Assembly: GCA_003491845.1 (NCBI GenBank)
Contig: DNBN01000002.1
Span: forward strand, 1,303-8,493
DNA: 7,191 nt
Reading direction: 5' to 3'
Source of the DNA: Porticoccaceae bacterium
GTDB lineage: Bacteria > Pseudomonadota > Gammaproteobacteria > Pseudomonadales > Porticoccaceae
Position 1 is the first letter of the stretch. Every line of letters starts with the position of its first letter. The notes beneath the pieces were generated by a model that saw only the letters and a list, made by a program, of their open reading frames with translations, had not been told where the DNA came from and made no database searches. Shown in pieces: positions 1 to 6,116 of this stretch. Made by a program: the position numbers and the translations under genes.

Positions 1-15
1 AGGAACAGCAGCCAT
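1..15 (-). CDS. Start of an unidentified leftward gene (first five codons only)
   Basis: Read on the minus strand, an ATG at 15-13 begins an open frame encoding Met-Ala-Ala-Val-Pro before the window ends. It is preceded by a good Shine-Dalgarno sequence (AGGAAAA, 3-4 bases upstream) and, further upstream, by a promoter-like pair, so a real gene start is likely. In E. coli and many relatives the gene after hflD is purB (adenylosuccinate lyase), and this gene sits in that slot. However, PurB proteins of that type usually begin with something close to Met-Glu-Leu-Ser-Ser-Leu-Thr, which these residues do not resemble. I therefore do not assign a function. Five codons cannot distinguish a divergent purB from an unrelated gene. 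Confidence 0.55.
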
Positions 16-51
16 GATTTTTCCTGTAAAATTTTGAAATTAAGGGCTTCT

Positions 52-80
52 ATTATATAGGAAATAGGAACTTAATTCAG
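52..80 (-). promoter_or_regulatory. Putative sigma-70 promoter for the left-edge gene
   Basis: On the minus strand there is a perfect TATAAT -10 box (57-52) and a weak -35 box CTGAAT (80-75, three of six matches to TTGACA), separated by 17 bases. The predicted transcript would start near 45 and carry a leader of about 30 bases before the ATG at 15. This suggests the left-edge gene can be transcribed independently of the hflD cluster. Confidence 0.5.
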
Positions 81-119
81 AGAGATCTACTTAAAAGTTG
101 CCCAAAAAAGACTAATGAA

Positions 120-731
120 TTATGTTGGCAATGCCTTAATTAAATTTTTACGTTGCCACAACAGATGGCTACGCTTGCCCCCCAGCTGCTGCCATAAAAA
201 AGCACTGCGTATACCTACAAACAGGAGACACCGAACACGTTGGGCTACAGCCGGCTGTGAGAGATATAAAGCATTTCCAGTAATCTGAATACGACTGCGC
301 ATAGTACTAATGACATCGGTATATAATCCAGCTACATTTGCAATGACATTATCATGCGATGGTGAGAAGTGTTCTGCCTGATGTTTTGCATTTAGTATTC
401 CATCTGCAATGTTTTTCAGACGCTCTGGATCCGAATATAAACGGCGCGCGAGATACATAATACCAATTACATACCGAGTCACATCGGCACGTTGGTTATA
501 CCGTGACACTATCATTTCACGCATTAACCTAACACCCTCCGAAATATTGTCCACAGAACCATACAAATCTGCAATAGAATCAGGGTTTTGATTGAGCAAG
601 ACCGCCATAGCATTTGCTAACTCTGTGTCAGGAATTTCACCACGATTGGCTAGCCTATCCACCCATTCGGCGTAGTGAAAGACCGCCGCTAGGGACAAGG
701 CTTGATCCGATGTAGGACGCCTAAAGGTCAC
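120..731 (-). CDS. hflD: High frequency lysogenization protein HflD homologue
   Basis: HflD is a peripheral inner-membrane protein; in E. coli it binds the phage lambda CII activator and promotes its degradation, while its normal cellular role is poorly defined. The 203-residue product matches the family in its N-terminal segment ([19 protein letters not shown], 11-29), in DVIS...RIQITG (139-152), and in [15 protein letters not shown] (173-187). A longer frame opens at 776, but family alignment begins only a few residues before the SDQALSLAA segment. I therefore choose the GTG at 731-729, which overlaps the mnmA TGA stop as GTGA. That 4-base overlap implies translational coupling to mnmA and fits the weak Shine-Dalgarno sequence. 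The protein ends about ten residues earlier than E. coli HflD (213 aa), losing only the variable tail. Family and gene order (next to mnmA) agree, so the identification is secure; a phage-related role in this organism is not shown. Confidence 0.93.
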   Translation of the reverse strand: MTFRRPTSDQALSLAAVFHYAEWVDRLANRGEIPDTELANAMAVLLNQNPDSIADLYGSVDNISEGVRLMREMIVSRYNQRADVTRYVIGIMYLARRLYSDPERLKNIADGILNAKHQAEHFSPSHDNVIANVAGLYTDVISTMRSRIQITGNALYLSQPAVAQRVRCLLFVGIRSAFLWQQLGGKRSHLLWQRKNLIKALPT

Positions 732-1831
732 TCTGTCTGATTCCACGTTTTCTCGATAACACCGCCACCAAGACAATGTTCATCATGGTAAAAAACCACC
801 GATTGCCCGGGGGTAATCGCGCGCTGAGGGACCTCAAAGTTAACTATATATCCCAGATTATCATCTCTGGATACACAACACTTCTGATCAGATTGACGGT
901 ACCGAGTCTTGGCTGAACATAGTAATGTTTCGCCGACAGCCAGAGGAAGATTGATCCAATGAACATCAAAGGCACTCAGACTATTAGTAAACAATTGCGG
1001 ATGTTGAGCTCCTTGGCCAACAATTAGGACGTTGCGATCAAGGTCTTTAGCCAAGGTAAACCAAGGCTCATCATTGGTGTTTTTAACACCGCCTATCCCT
1101 AGTCCTTGGCGCTGACCCAGAGTGTAGAACATCAGGCCCTGATGTTCCCCCATAATCGTGCCATCGGGAGTTTCCATCGAACCAGGTTGGGCAGGGAGGT
1201 ACTGTGCTAGAAAATCTTTAAATCGGCGCTCACCAATAAAGCAAATTCCTGTGCTGTCTTTTTTATCCGATGTGACAAAGCCATTTATTTCAGCGATATG
1301 TCTGACCTCAGGTTTGGTCAGTTCGCCAACGGGAAAAAGACTCTTTGCAAAGGCCTTGCCGGAAACAGCATGTAAAAAATAACTTTGATCCTTATTGTTG
1401 TCGACGCCTTTGAGAAGCCGAGTATGACCTCCAGACTGAGTAACTCTGGTATAATGCCCAGTTGCAATTAAGTCAGCGCCAAGTAGCTGTGCATAGTCTA
1501 AAAACACCTTAAATTTTATTTCTCTATTACACAATATATCGGGATTAGGGGTTCTGCCGGCCCGATATTCTGCCAAAAAGTGTTCAAACACATTATCCCA
1601 GTAATCTGCCGCAAAGTTAGCGGTGTGAAGCCTGATACCTAATTTGTCGCTCACTTGTTGAGCATCTGCTAAGTCATCTATAGCCGTGCAATATTCTGAT
1701 CCATCATCCTCATCCCAGTTTTTCATAAATAGTCCCTCCACCTCATAGCCTTGCTGTAACAGCAAAAAGGCGGCGACGGAGGAGTCCACGCCACCTGACA
1801 TTCCAACAATAACTTTTAAGGGACTATTCAT
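728..1831 (-). CDS. mnmA: tRNA-specific 2-thiouridylase MnmA
   Basis: MnmA is the cytoplasmic enzyme that adds sulfur to C2 of uridine-34 in the anticodons of tRNA-Lys, tRNA-Glu and tRNA-Gln. It uses ATP to adenylate the base and takes sulfur from the Tus relay. The 367-residue product is full length (E. coli 368). It has the N-type ATP pyrophosphatase P-loop SGGVDSS at 12-18, and the two catalytic cysteines: Cys101 in [11 protein letters not shown] and Cys197 in [17 protein letters not shown] (125-129), the [11 protein letters not shown] segment (238-248) and the C-terminal beta-barrel part follow. The ATG at 1831 aligns with the usual start, seven to ten residues before the VIVGMSGG strand. 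The Shine-Dalgarno sequence is weak. It lies 41 bases after the nudJ-type gene and overlaps hflD by 4 bases, consistent with one transcript from rluE. No key residue is missing. Confidence 0.98.
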   Translation of the reverse strand: MNSPLKVIVGMSGGVDSSVAAFLLLQQGYEVEGLFMKNWDEDDGSEYCTAIDDLADAQQVSDKLGIRLHTANFAADYWDNVFEHFLAEYRAGRTPNPDILCNREIKFKVFLDYAQLLGADLIATGHYTRVTQSGGHTRLLKGVDNNKDQSYFLHAVSGKAFAKSLFPVGELTKPEVRHIAEINGFVTSDKKDSTGICFIGERRFKDFLAQYLPAQPGSMETPDGTIMGEHQGLMFYTLGQRQGLGIGGVKNTNDEPWFTLAKDLDRNVLIVGQGAQHPQLFTNSLSAFDVHWINLPLAVGETLLCSAKTRYRQSDQKCCVSRDDNLGYIVNFEVPQRAITPGQSVVFYHDEHCLGGGVIEKTWNQTE

Positions 1832-1872
1832 ATGAAATTAACGTTACTCTGGTTAATGGACCGCTGATGACA

Positions 1873-2319
1873 CTATAAGCTGTTACGAAACATTTCCAAA
1901 GGAAAAATACGACCCGACAAATAGTCGTCAATAGCTAGATGTACCATTTCGCTGCGTGGTGTGTTGCTTGGACTTTTTATTGCTTGTACTGACATCCATT
2001 CAGCATAATCAATATCAGAATCAAGCTGAGCCTGATCATCGAAAGCAATTGGCTTGGCCGTAAAAACTAATCGATAATATGTAATACCTGTTATCGACGA
2101 TTTCGCATTAGAAAAACCTAAAAATCCATTGAGTTCTACCAGCCAACCCGTCTCCTCTAGGGTTTCTCTAATTGCCGCGGCCATCACGTCTTCGCCTGGT
2201 TCAACATGACCTGCGGGCTGATTAATTACTTGTGAGCCATTTTTTGTTTCCCTAACCATTAAGAATTTTCCGTTGCGCTCCACCACGGTCGCAACGGTGA
2301 GATGAAGTTTATCTGGCAT
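1873..2319 (-). CDS. nudJ: Nudix hydrolase, NudJ-type phosphatase
   Basis: This 148-residue protein is a Nudix-fold pyrophosphohydrolase. The complete signature GX5EX7REUXEEXGU runs from Gly37 to about residue 59, with Glu43, Arg51, Glu52, Glu55 and Glu56 as the magnesium-binding and catalytic residues. E. coli NudJ (153 aa) hydrolyses nucleoside di- and triphosphates and the thiamine precursor HMP-pyrophosphate. That substrate range is family knowledge and is not visible here. The NudJ assignment rests on length, overall similarity and position: directly between rluE and mnmA, exactly as in E. coli. Its ATG at 2319 lies inside the end of rluE (11-base overlap) with only a poor Shine-Dalgarno sequence, so translation is probably coupled to rluE. 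The stop is TAG. Substrate specificity could differ from E. coli. Confidence 0.92.
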   Translation of the reverse strand: MPDKLHLTVATVVERNGKFLMVRETKNGSQVINQPAGHVEPGEDVMAAAIRETLEETGWLVELNGFLGFSNAKSSITGITYYRLVFTAKPIAFDDQAQLDSDIDYAEWMSVQAIKSPSNTPRSEMVHLAIDDYLSGRIFPLEMFRNSL

Positions 2320-2875
2320 TATTTAAAGTCTTTTTGTGTATTTGATCGTATCTAAATTGGCCTGGTTTCAAATCTCCTAGGGTCCAGCCACCAATAGCCG
2401 TGCGCACTAGTCTTAATGTAGGTAGTCCGACAGCGGCAGTCATGCGACGTACCTGTCGATTTCGGCCCTCGTTAATCACGATTTCCAGCCACGTGTCAGA
2501 GACAGTTTTACGCGACCTAATGGGTGGATTACGTTTCCAGAGGGCCGGTTCGGCCAGGATTTTACAAGACAAGGCCCGAGCTAAGCCATCTTTTAAATCA
2601 ACACCCGCCAGTAGTGCCTCACAATGCTTATCGGTAGACATTCCCTCGACGTGTACCCAATATTTTTTACTTAACTTAAACTTAGGATGACTTATTTTCT
2701 GCTGTAGACTCCCACTGTCGGTAAGTAACATAAGGCCTTCTGAATCATAATCTAATCGTCCTGCAGGATATACCTGCGGTATAGATATATAGTCACCTAA
2801 CGTTTTCCGATGACCCTCATCTGTGAACTGACTCATGACCTGATACGGTTTGTTAAATACAATTAATGTAGACAT
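2309..2875 (-). CDS. rluE: 23S rRNA pseudouridine(2457) synthase RluE
   Basis: RluE converts one uridine of 23S rRNA (U2457 in E. coli numbering) to pseudouridine. The 188-residue product shows the RsuA/RluE-type catalytic motif GRLDYDSEGLMLLT at 39-52, with Asp42 as the nucleophile. It also has the family's KKYWVHVEG strand and the C-terminal EGRNRQVRRM motif followed by GLPTLRLVR. It begins directly at the catalytic domain (LIVFNKP) with no S4 RNA-binding domain, which fits RluE better than RluB, RluF or RsuA. E. coli RluE has a longer N-terminal extension that is absent here. The ATG at 2875 has AGGG about eight bases and AGG three bases upstream. It is the first gene of the leftward cluster and divergent from icd, as in E. 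coli. Confidence 0.94.
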   Translation of the reverse strand: MSTLIVFNKPYQVMSQFTDEGHRKTLGDYISIPQVYPAGRLDYDSEGLMLLTDSGSLQQKISHPKFKLSKKYWVHVEGMSTDKHCEALLAGVDLKDGLARALSCKILAEPALWKRNPPIRSRKTVSDTWLEIVINEGRNRQVRRMTAAVGLPTLRLVRTAIGGWTLGDLKPGQFRYDQIHKKTLNNAR

Positions 2876-2902
2876 GAACCTGACCCTAACCCCAAAAAAG
2901 TC

Positions 2903-2908
2903 ATTATA
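2903..2908 (-). promoter_or_regulatory. -10 box of the putative rluE-nudJ-mnmA-hflD promoter
   Basis: A perfect TATAAT on the minus strand lies 28 bases upstream of the rluE ATG, in the right place to drive the four-gene cluster. The sequence 16-18 bases further upstream is a T-run with no recognisable -35 hexamer, so strength and use are uncertain. Confidence 0.45.
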
Positions 2909-2930
2909 GATGAAACTCTACTACAAAAAA

Positions 2931-2961
2931 GGCCATTATCTGTGTTAATATTGGGCCATTA
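2931..2961. repeat. Pair of GGCCATTA direct repeats in the rluE-icd divergent region
   Basis: The octamer GGCCATTA occurs at 2931-2938 and again at 2954-2961, with a 23-base centre-to-centre distance, close to two helical turns. Both copies lie between the putative rluE -10 box and the icd start, where a regulator could act on either gene. Two octamers in a short AT-rich region could also be chance. Confidence 0.4.
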
Positions 2962-2962
2962 G

Positions 2963-2975
2963 GTAAAATTTTTAC
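2963..2975. promoter_or_regulatory. Palindrome GTAAAA-T-TTTTAC upstream of icd
   Basis: A perfect inverted repeat with 6-base arms and a 1-base centre lies 50 bases upstream of the icd ATG, immediately after the second GGCCATTA copy. It contains TAAAAT, which could be part of an icd -10 box (GTGTTA at 2942-2947 would be a poor -35 at 16 bases). It could be an operator. The AT-rich composition makes chance palindromes more likely. Confidence 0.35.
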
Positions 2976-3015
2976 ATTTAAATTCTGCAGTCCAATTTTA
3001 ACGTTTGCTTTCAGC

Positions 3016-3020
3016 GGAGA
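3016..3020 (+). promoter_or_regulatory. Shine-Dalgarno sequence that sets the icd start
   Basis: GGAGA lies five bases before the ATG at 3026. An in-frame TTG at 3005 would lie upstream of this site, so the site supports the ATG as the true start. Confidence 0.8.
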
Positions 3021-3025
3021 CCCAC

Positions 3026-4279
3026 ATGGGATACCAACATATACAAGTGCCACAAACTGGCGAAAAAATCACAGTCAATTCTGATTTCTCGCTAAATGTT
3101 CCAAACAACCCTGTAATCCCATTTATCGAAGGGGATGGTATTGGGGTTGATATCACTCCAGTTATGGTGAAAGTAATAAATGCTGCAGTGTCCAAAGCTT
3201 ATTCTGGAGATAAACAAATATCATGGATGGAGGTTTTTTGCGGCGAGAAAGCTGCTGAATTATACGAAGGAGACTGGTTCCCTGCTGAAACGCTGCAGGC
3301 TGTTCAAGATTATATTGTTTCGATTAAAGGACCTTTAACTACGCCAGTGGGTGGTGGATTTAGGTCTCTTAATGTTGCCTTACGCCAAGAATTAGATTTG
3401 TTTGTTTGTCAGCGACCGGTTCGATGGTTCTCTGGTGTACCTTCGCCGGTTAAAGAGCCTCATAAAGTAGATATGTGTATCTTCCGTGAAAACTCCGAAG
3501 ACATCTATGCGGGGATTGAGTGGAAGGCTGGAACCGATGGAGCAAACAAGGTTATCAAGTTTTTGCAAGATGAGATGAGCGTCAGCAAAATTCGTTTTGA
3601 CACCAACTGTGGCATTGGCGTTAAGCCAGTGTCAGAAGAGGGAACAAAGCGTTTGGTTACTAAGGCCATTCAATATGCTATTGACCAAAATAAGCCTTCA
3701 GTTACGTTGGTGCACAAGGGTAATATTATGAAATTTACCGAAGGCGCGTTTTGTGATTGGGGCTATGAGGTGGCGCGCGATGAGTTTGGTGGCCAGGCAC
3801 TTGATGGTGGTCCATGGCATGTGGTTAAAAACCCAAAAACAGGTGAAGATATAGTCATTAAAGATGTGATCGCCGATGCCATGTTACAGCAAATTATTTT
3901 ACGCCCTGACGAATACAGTGTGATTGCGACTCTAAATCTTAATGGCGATTACATTTCTGATGCTCTGGCCGCTCAGGTTGGCGGGATTGGTATTGCGCCC
4001 GGTGCAAACCTTTCTGATGATGTTGCCATTTTTGAAGCTACCCATGGCACAGCACCAAAGTATGCCGGTCAAGATAAGGTTAACCCCGGATCGCTAATCC
4101 TATCTGCTGAAATGATGCTCAGGCATCTAGGGTGGGGCGAAGCAGCTGATTTAGTTATTAAAGGCATTGAAGGGGCAATTACCGAGAAGAAAGTAACCTA
4201 TGACTTTGAAAGACTGATGGATGATGCGATTTTAATGTCGTGCTCCGAATTTGGTGATGCAATGATTGACAATATGTAA
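3026..4279 (+). CDS. icd: NADP-dependent isocitrate dehydrogenase
   Basis: This TCA-cycle enzyme oxidatively decarboxylates isocitrate to 2-oxoglutarate and makes NADPH in the cytoplasm. From the ATG at 3026 the product is 417 residues (E. coli 416) and collinear with it. Substrate residues are present: Ser114, Arg120, Arg130, Arg154, Tyr161, Lys231, Asp308 and Asp312. The NADP-selecting set is also present: Lys345, Tyr346, Val352, Tyr392 and Arg396, equivalent to E. coli 344, 345, 351, 391 and 395. Ser114 is the residue phosphorylated by AceK in E. coli, so inactivation during growth on acetate is possible, though aceK is not in this window. I reject the TTG at 3005 as start because a good GGAGA site precedes the ATG. 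It is a dimeric-type bacterial enzyme, divergent from rluE as in E. coli, and followed by a strong terminator. Confidence 0.98.
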   Translation: MGYQHIQVPQTGEKITVNSDFSLNVPNNPVIPFIEGDGIGVDITPVMVKVINAAVSKAYSGDKQISWMEVFCGEKAAELYEGDWFPAETLQAVQDYIVSIKGPLTTPVGGGFRSLNVALRQELDLFVCQRPVRWFSGVPSPVKEPHKVDMCIFRENSEDIYAGIEWKAGTDGANKVIKFLQDEMSVSKIRFDTNCGIGVKPVSEEGTKRLVTKAIQYAIDQNKPSVTLVHKGNIMKFTEGAFCDWGYEVARDEFGGQALDGGPWHVVKNPKTGEDIVIKDVIADAMLQQIILRPDEYSVIATLNLNGDYISDALAAQVGGIGIAPGANLSDDVAIFEATHGTAPKYAGQDKVNPGSLILSAEMMLRHLGWGEAADLVIKGIEGAITEKKVTYDFERLMDDAILMSCSEFGDAMIDNM

Positions 4280-4304
4280 TATTGGTCAAGTTGGATAGTA
4301 AGTT

Positions 4305-4336
4305 AAAAAGCCCGGCTATTTTGTCGGGTTTTTTTT
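4305..4336 (+). terminator. Rho-independent terminator after icd, possibly bidirectional
   Basis: The arms GCCCGGC and GTCGGGT (one internal G-U pair and one G-U at the base) enclose the 6-base loop TATTTT, extended by five A-T pairs and followed by eight T in total (4329-4336). It starts 25 bases after the icd stop. On the minus strand the same hairpin is followed by CTTTTT, so it can also stop transcripts coming from the MATE gene, whose stop codon is 66 bases away. Confidence 0.93.
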
Positions 4337-4401
4337 GTGACACAGATTAGGTTGTAGCATATCAGTCTGCACTCTTTGAATTTCAAGCCCTCAAAAAATC
4401 G

Positions 4402-5742
4402 TCAGCCTAGGTTTTCAGCCTCTGCCATGGAATCAATTTTTCTTTTTGCTAACCAGTAACCTAAGATACCAAAAAGTATTGAACCAACCGCTTGGCCAAT
4501 TAGCACACCAGCAGCCTGCCAAAAATAGCTTCCCACCATCACAAAAGGAATGGTCCCCACAGTTGCTTTCCCGACATTAAGTGTACTTGCTAAACGTGGC
4601 GAGTTGAGATTATTAAATACTGCATTTGATACAAAAAGCATTCCGTTAAAGATAAATGTAATTGCAAGAAATGTACAAAATAAACTCACAATATCAGCAG
4701 CTTGAGAGTCTAACTTAAATAGATTAATTATCGCTTCTTGAGATAACAACAAAGCAACGGATATGGCGGCACAAAATCCAAAAATAACCACCAAAGAATC
4801 GCTGAGTGTGCGCTTGATTCTATCCCATTGCTGAGCGCCATAATTTTGTCCTAATATGGGCCCTATAGCACCGGACACGCTAAACACAAATGCAAAGCAG
4901 ACGGGCGTTAAGCGGCCTATTACTGCATAGCCTGCAACGTAGCTATTACCATAGACTGCAATTGCAGCAGTGACGTATGCATTACCCAAGGGTGTTGCTG
5001 TGTTGGTTACTATCGCAGGCAGAGCAATATTAAGGATCTGTCTCATACTCGTTTTAAATGATTTATAGCTCGGTTTGGTGAGAAGTTTGTGTTTGAAATG
5101 CACTCTGTGAAGTGCGTAAACAAATACTCCCACACGAGCAAACACAGAGGCGATCGCAGCCCCAGTAACACCCAGGCTCAGGCTAAAAATTAGAATAGGG
5201 TCTAATATTGCATTTATGATGCCGCCTGAGAGGGTTGACATCATAGAACCTTTGGCGTCGCCCACGGCTCGCAATACTGCGCTGGCAGCCAGACCGACCG
5301 CCAGAAAAACTGCAGCGGGTAGCACAATGATCAAGTACTCTTTAGCAACAACAGCCGTTCGGCCTTCGGCTCCAAGCCAGTTCAGCAGATTATCAAGGCT
5401 AAAAATAATTATAATCACTGTAACTATGCTTATAAGGGCAGCGATTATCATCACATTAATGGCATAGTCTTTAGCTTTACGCCTATTTTGAGCACCGAGT
5501 GCTCGTGAAACCAAGGCCCCGGCAGCGATGGACGTACCAATAGAAATTGAAGTCGCTAAAAAGGTAAGGGTACTTGCAAAACCAATAGCGGCAACTAGCT
5601 CTGGTTCGCCCAGCAGACTGATAAACCACATGTCAAGTAAATCAACGAAGAAGATTGAGGTTAAACCAAATGCACTAGTACCTGCCATCACTACAATGTG
5701 ACGCATCAGGCTACCCTGAACAAACTTTGCGCTTTTTTCCAT
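4402..5742 (-). CDS. MATE family multidrug/toxin efflux transporter
   Basis: This is a 446-residue inner-membrane antiporter of the MATE family, which exports cationic drugs, dyes or metabolites using a sodium or proton gradient. The sequence shows about twelve hydrophobic segments in two six-helix halves. Family motifs are present: Asp37 in VDLLDMWF of helix 1, GALVSRALGAQ (75-85) and NAILDPILIF (177-186) in the first half, and GQNYGAQ (298-304) as the second-half counterpart of GALVSRALGAQ. The length is typical (about 450). An in-frame TTG at 5775 would add 11 residues, but the ATG at 5742 has GAGA five bases upstream and gives the usual short N-terminus, so I prefer it. It is flanked by a non-coding divergent region and the icd terminator, so probably monocistronic. 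Substrate, coupling ion and subfamily (NorM or DinF-like) cannot be told from the sequence. Confidence 0.93.
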   Translation of the reverse strand: MEKSAKFVQGSLMRHIVVMAGTSAFGLTSIFFVDLLDMWFISLLGEPELVAAIGFASTLTFLATSISIGTSIAAGALVSRALGAQNRRKAKDYAINVMIIAALISIVTVIIIIFSLDNLLNWLGAEGRTAVVAKEYLIIVLPAAVFLAVGLAASAVLRAVGDAKGSMMSTLSGGIINAILDPILIFSLSLGVTGAAIASVFARVGVFVYALHRVHFKHKLLTKPSYKSFKTSMRQILNIALPAIVTNTATPLGNAYVTAAIAVYGNSYVAGYAVIGRLTPVCFAFVFSVSGAIGPILGQNYGAQQWDRIKRTLSDSLVVIFGFCAAISVALLLSQEAIINLFKLDSQAADIVSLFCTFLAITFIFNGMLFVSNAVFNNLNSPRLASTLNVGKATVGTIPFVMVGSYFWQAAGVLIGQAVGSILFGILGYWLAKRKIDSMAEAENLG

Positions 5743-5806
5743 AGAAATCTCATGAGAAACGTGGCGGTCTAACAAGTACTAATCTGTAAATATGGCAGGC
5801 GGATAC

Positions 5807-5826
5807 TTATTATATACGCATAATAA
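5807..5826. promoter_or_regulatory. Inverted repeat TTATTAT-N6-ATAATAA overlapping the MATE -10 box
   Basis: Two perfect 7-base arms (5807-5813 and 5820-5826) flank a 6-base centre, ATACGC. The left arm overlaps the TATAAT that would serve as the MATE promoter -10 box, the usual geometry of a repressor operator. Dimeric regulators such as TetR or MarR types often control exporters through such sites, but which regulator, if any, is unknown. Confidence 0.4.
5809..5814 (-). promoter_or_regulatory. -10 box of the putative MATE gene promoter
   Basis: A perfect TATAAT on the minus strand lies 66 bases upstream of the chosen ATG. No good -35 hexamer is found 16-18 bases upstream, so the promoter would be weak or activator-dependent. 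Confidence 0.45.
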
Positions 5827-5936
5827 CAGTTCGCCGATGATCTATTAACAAATCCATCCGATTCATGGCGGCTTGGTCAAGTGAGCATAGCGTCAATTAC
5901 TTTAAATAGGTGTTACGATGGTTTTAGACAATCGCA

Positions 5937-5970
5937 GGTCAATAGCTATAGGTCTTGTTATACTGGTCAA
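5937..5970 (+). repeat. Three GGTC motifs at a 14-base period
   Basis: GGTCAA (5937), GGTCTT (5951) and GGTCAA (5965) follow one another at exactly 14-base intervals and surround the extended -10 box of the phospholipase gene. Another GGTCAA lies at 5875. The remaining bases of the units are not well conserved, so this is at most a set of short binding half-sites. Confidence 0.35.
5956..5964 (+). promoter_or_regulatory. Extended -10 promoter for the patatin-like phospholipase gene
   Basis: TGTTATACT contains a TG-n extension and TATACT (five of six matches to TATAAT). The -35 position is poor (AGGTCA at 17 bases), as is common for extended -10 promoters. Transcription would start near 5971, giving a leader of about 145 bases before the ATG at 6117. 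Confidence 0.45.
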
Positions 5971-6040
5971 AACCCGATAGTTTTCAGTGTTATTTATCGT
6001 GGGGTGCGTTCACCAAAGCACATGTATTAATTGCGGGCAA

Positions 6041-6070
6041 AAGGTAGTTATCTGGAGTAGCGAAGGTAGT
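6041..6070 (+). repeat. Pair of AAGGTAGT direct repeats in the phospholipase leader
   Basis: AAGGTAGT occurs at 6041-6048 and 6063-6070, 22 bases apart, in the predicted 5' leader. The second copy runs into a T-tract. The role is unknown and chance is possible. Confidence 0.3.
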
Positions 6071-6116
6071 ATTTTTTCCTCTTTGTCATCAAAAAGATCA
6101 GGAGTAGATTTACAGT

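Larger units (their letters stand above)
5743..6116. other. 374-bp divergent intergenic region between the MATE and phospholipase genes
   Basis: I find no credible gene here. It holds -10-type boxes for both flanking genes, an inverted repeat over the MATE-side box, three GGTC motifs spaced 14 bases apart over the phospholipase-side box, a pair of AAGGTAGT repeats and a GGAG ribosome site. A 62-codon frame from a GTG at 5987 has no Shine-Dalgarno sequence and runs into the phospholipase gene, so I treat it as accidental. No tRNA or clear structured RNA is seen. Confidence 0.7.

Noticed and set aside
95..130. A possible terminator after hflD: TTGCC near the stop pairs with GGCAA about 25 bases later, with a T-run between
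   Set aside because: The stem is short with a bulge and a loop of about 20 bases, and the T-run is inside the loop rather than after the stem.
1839..1846. Palindrome TAACGTTA in the 41-base gap between the nudJ-type gene and mnmA
   Set aside because: Eight-base palindromes are frequent by chance and there is no promoter-like pair beside it.
2400..2690. A 96-codon rightward frame inside rluE
   Set aside because: It is antisense to conserved RluE motifs and the protein resembles no family I know.
5865..5909. A 14-codon rightward frame starting ATG in the divergent region
   Set aside because: No ribosome site and too short to support without conservation.
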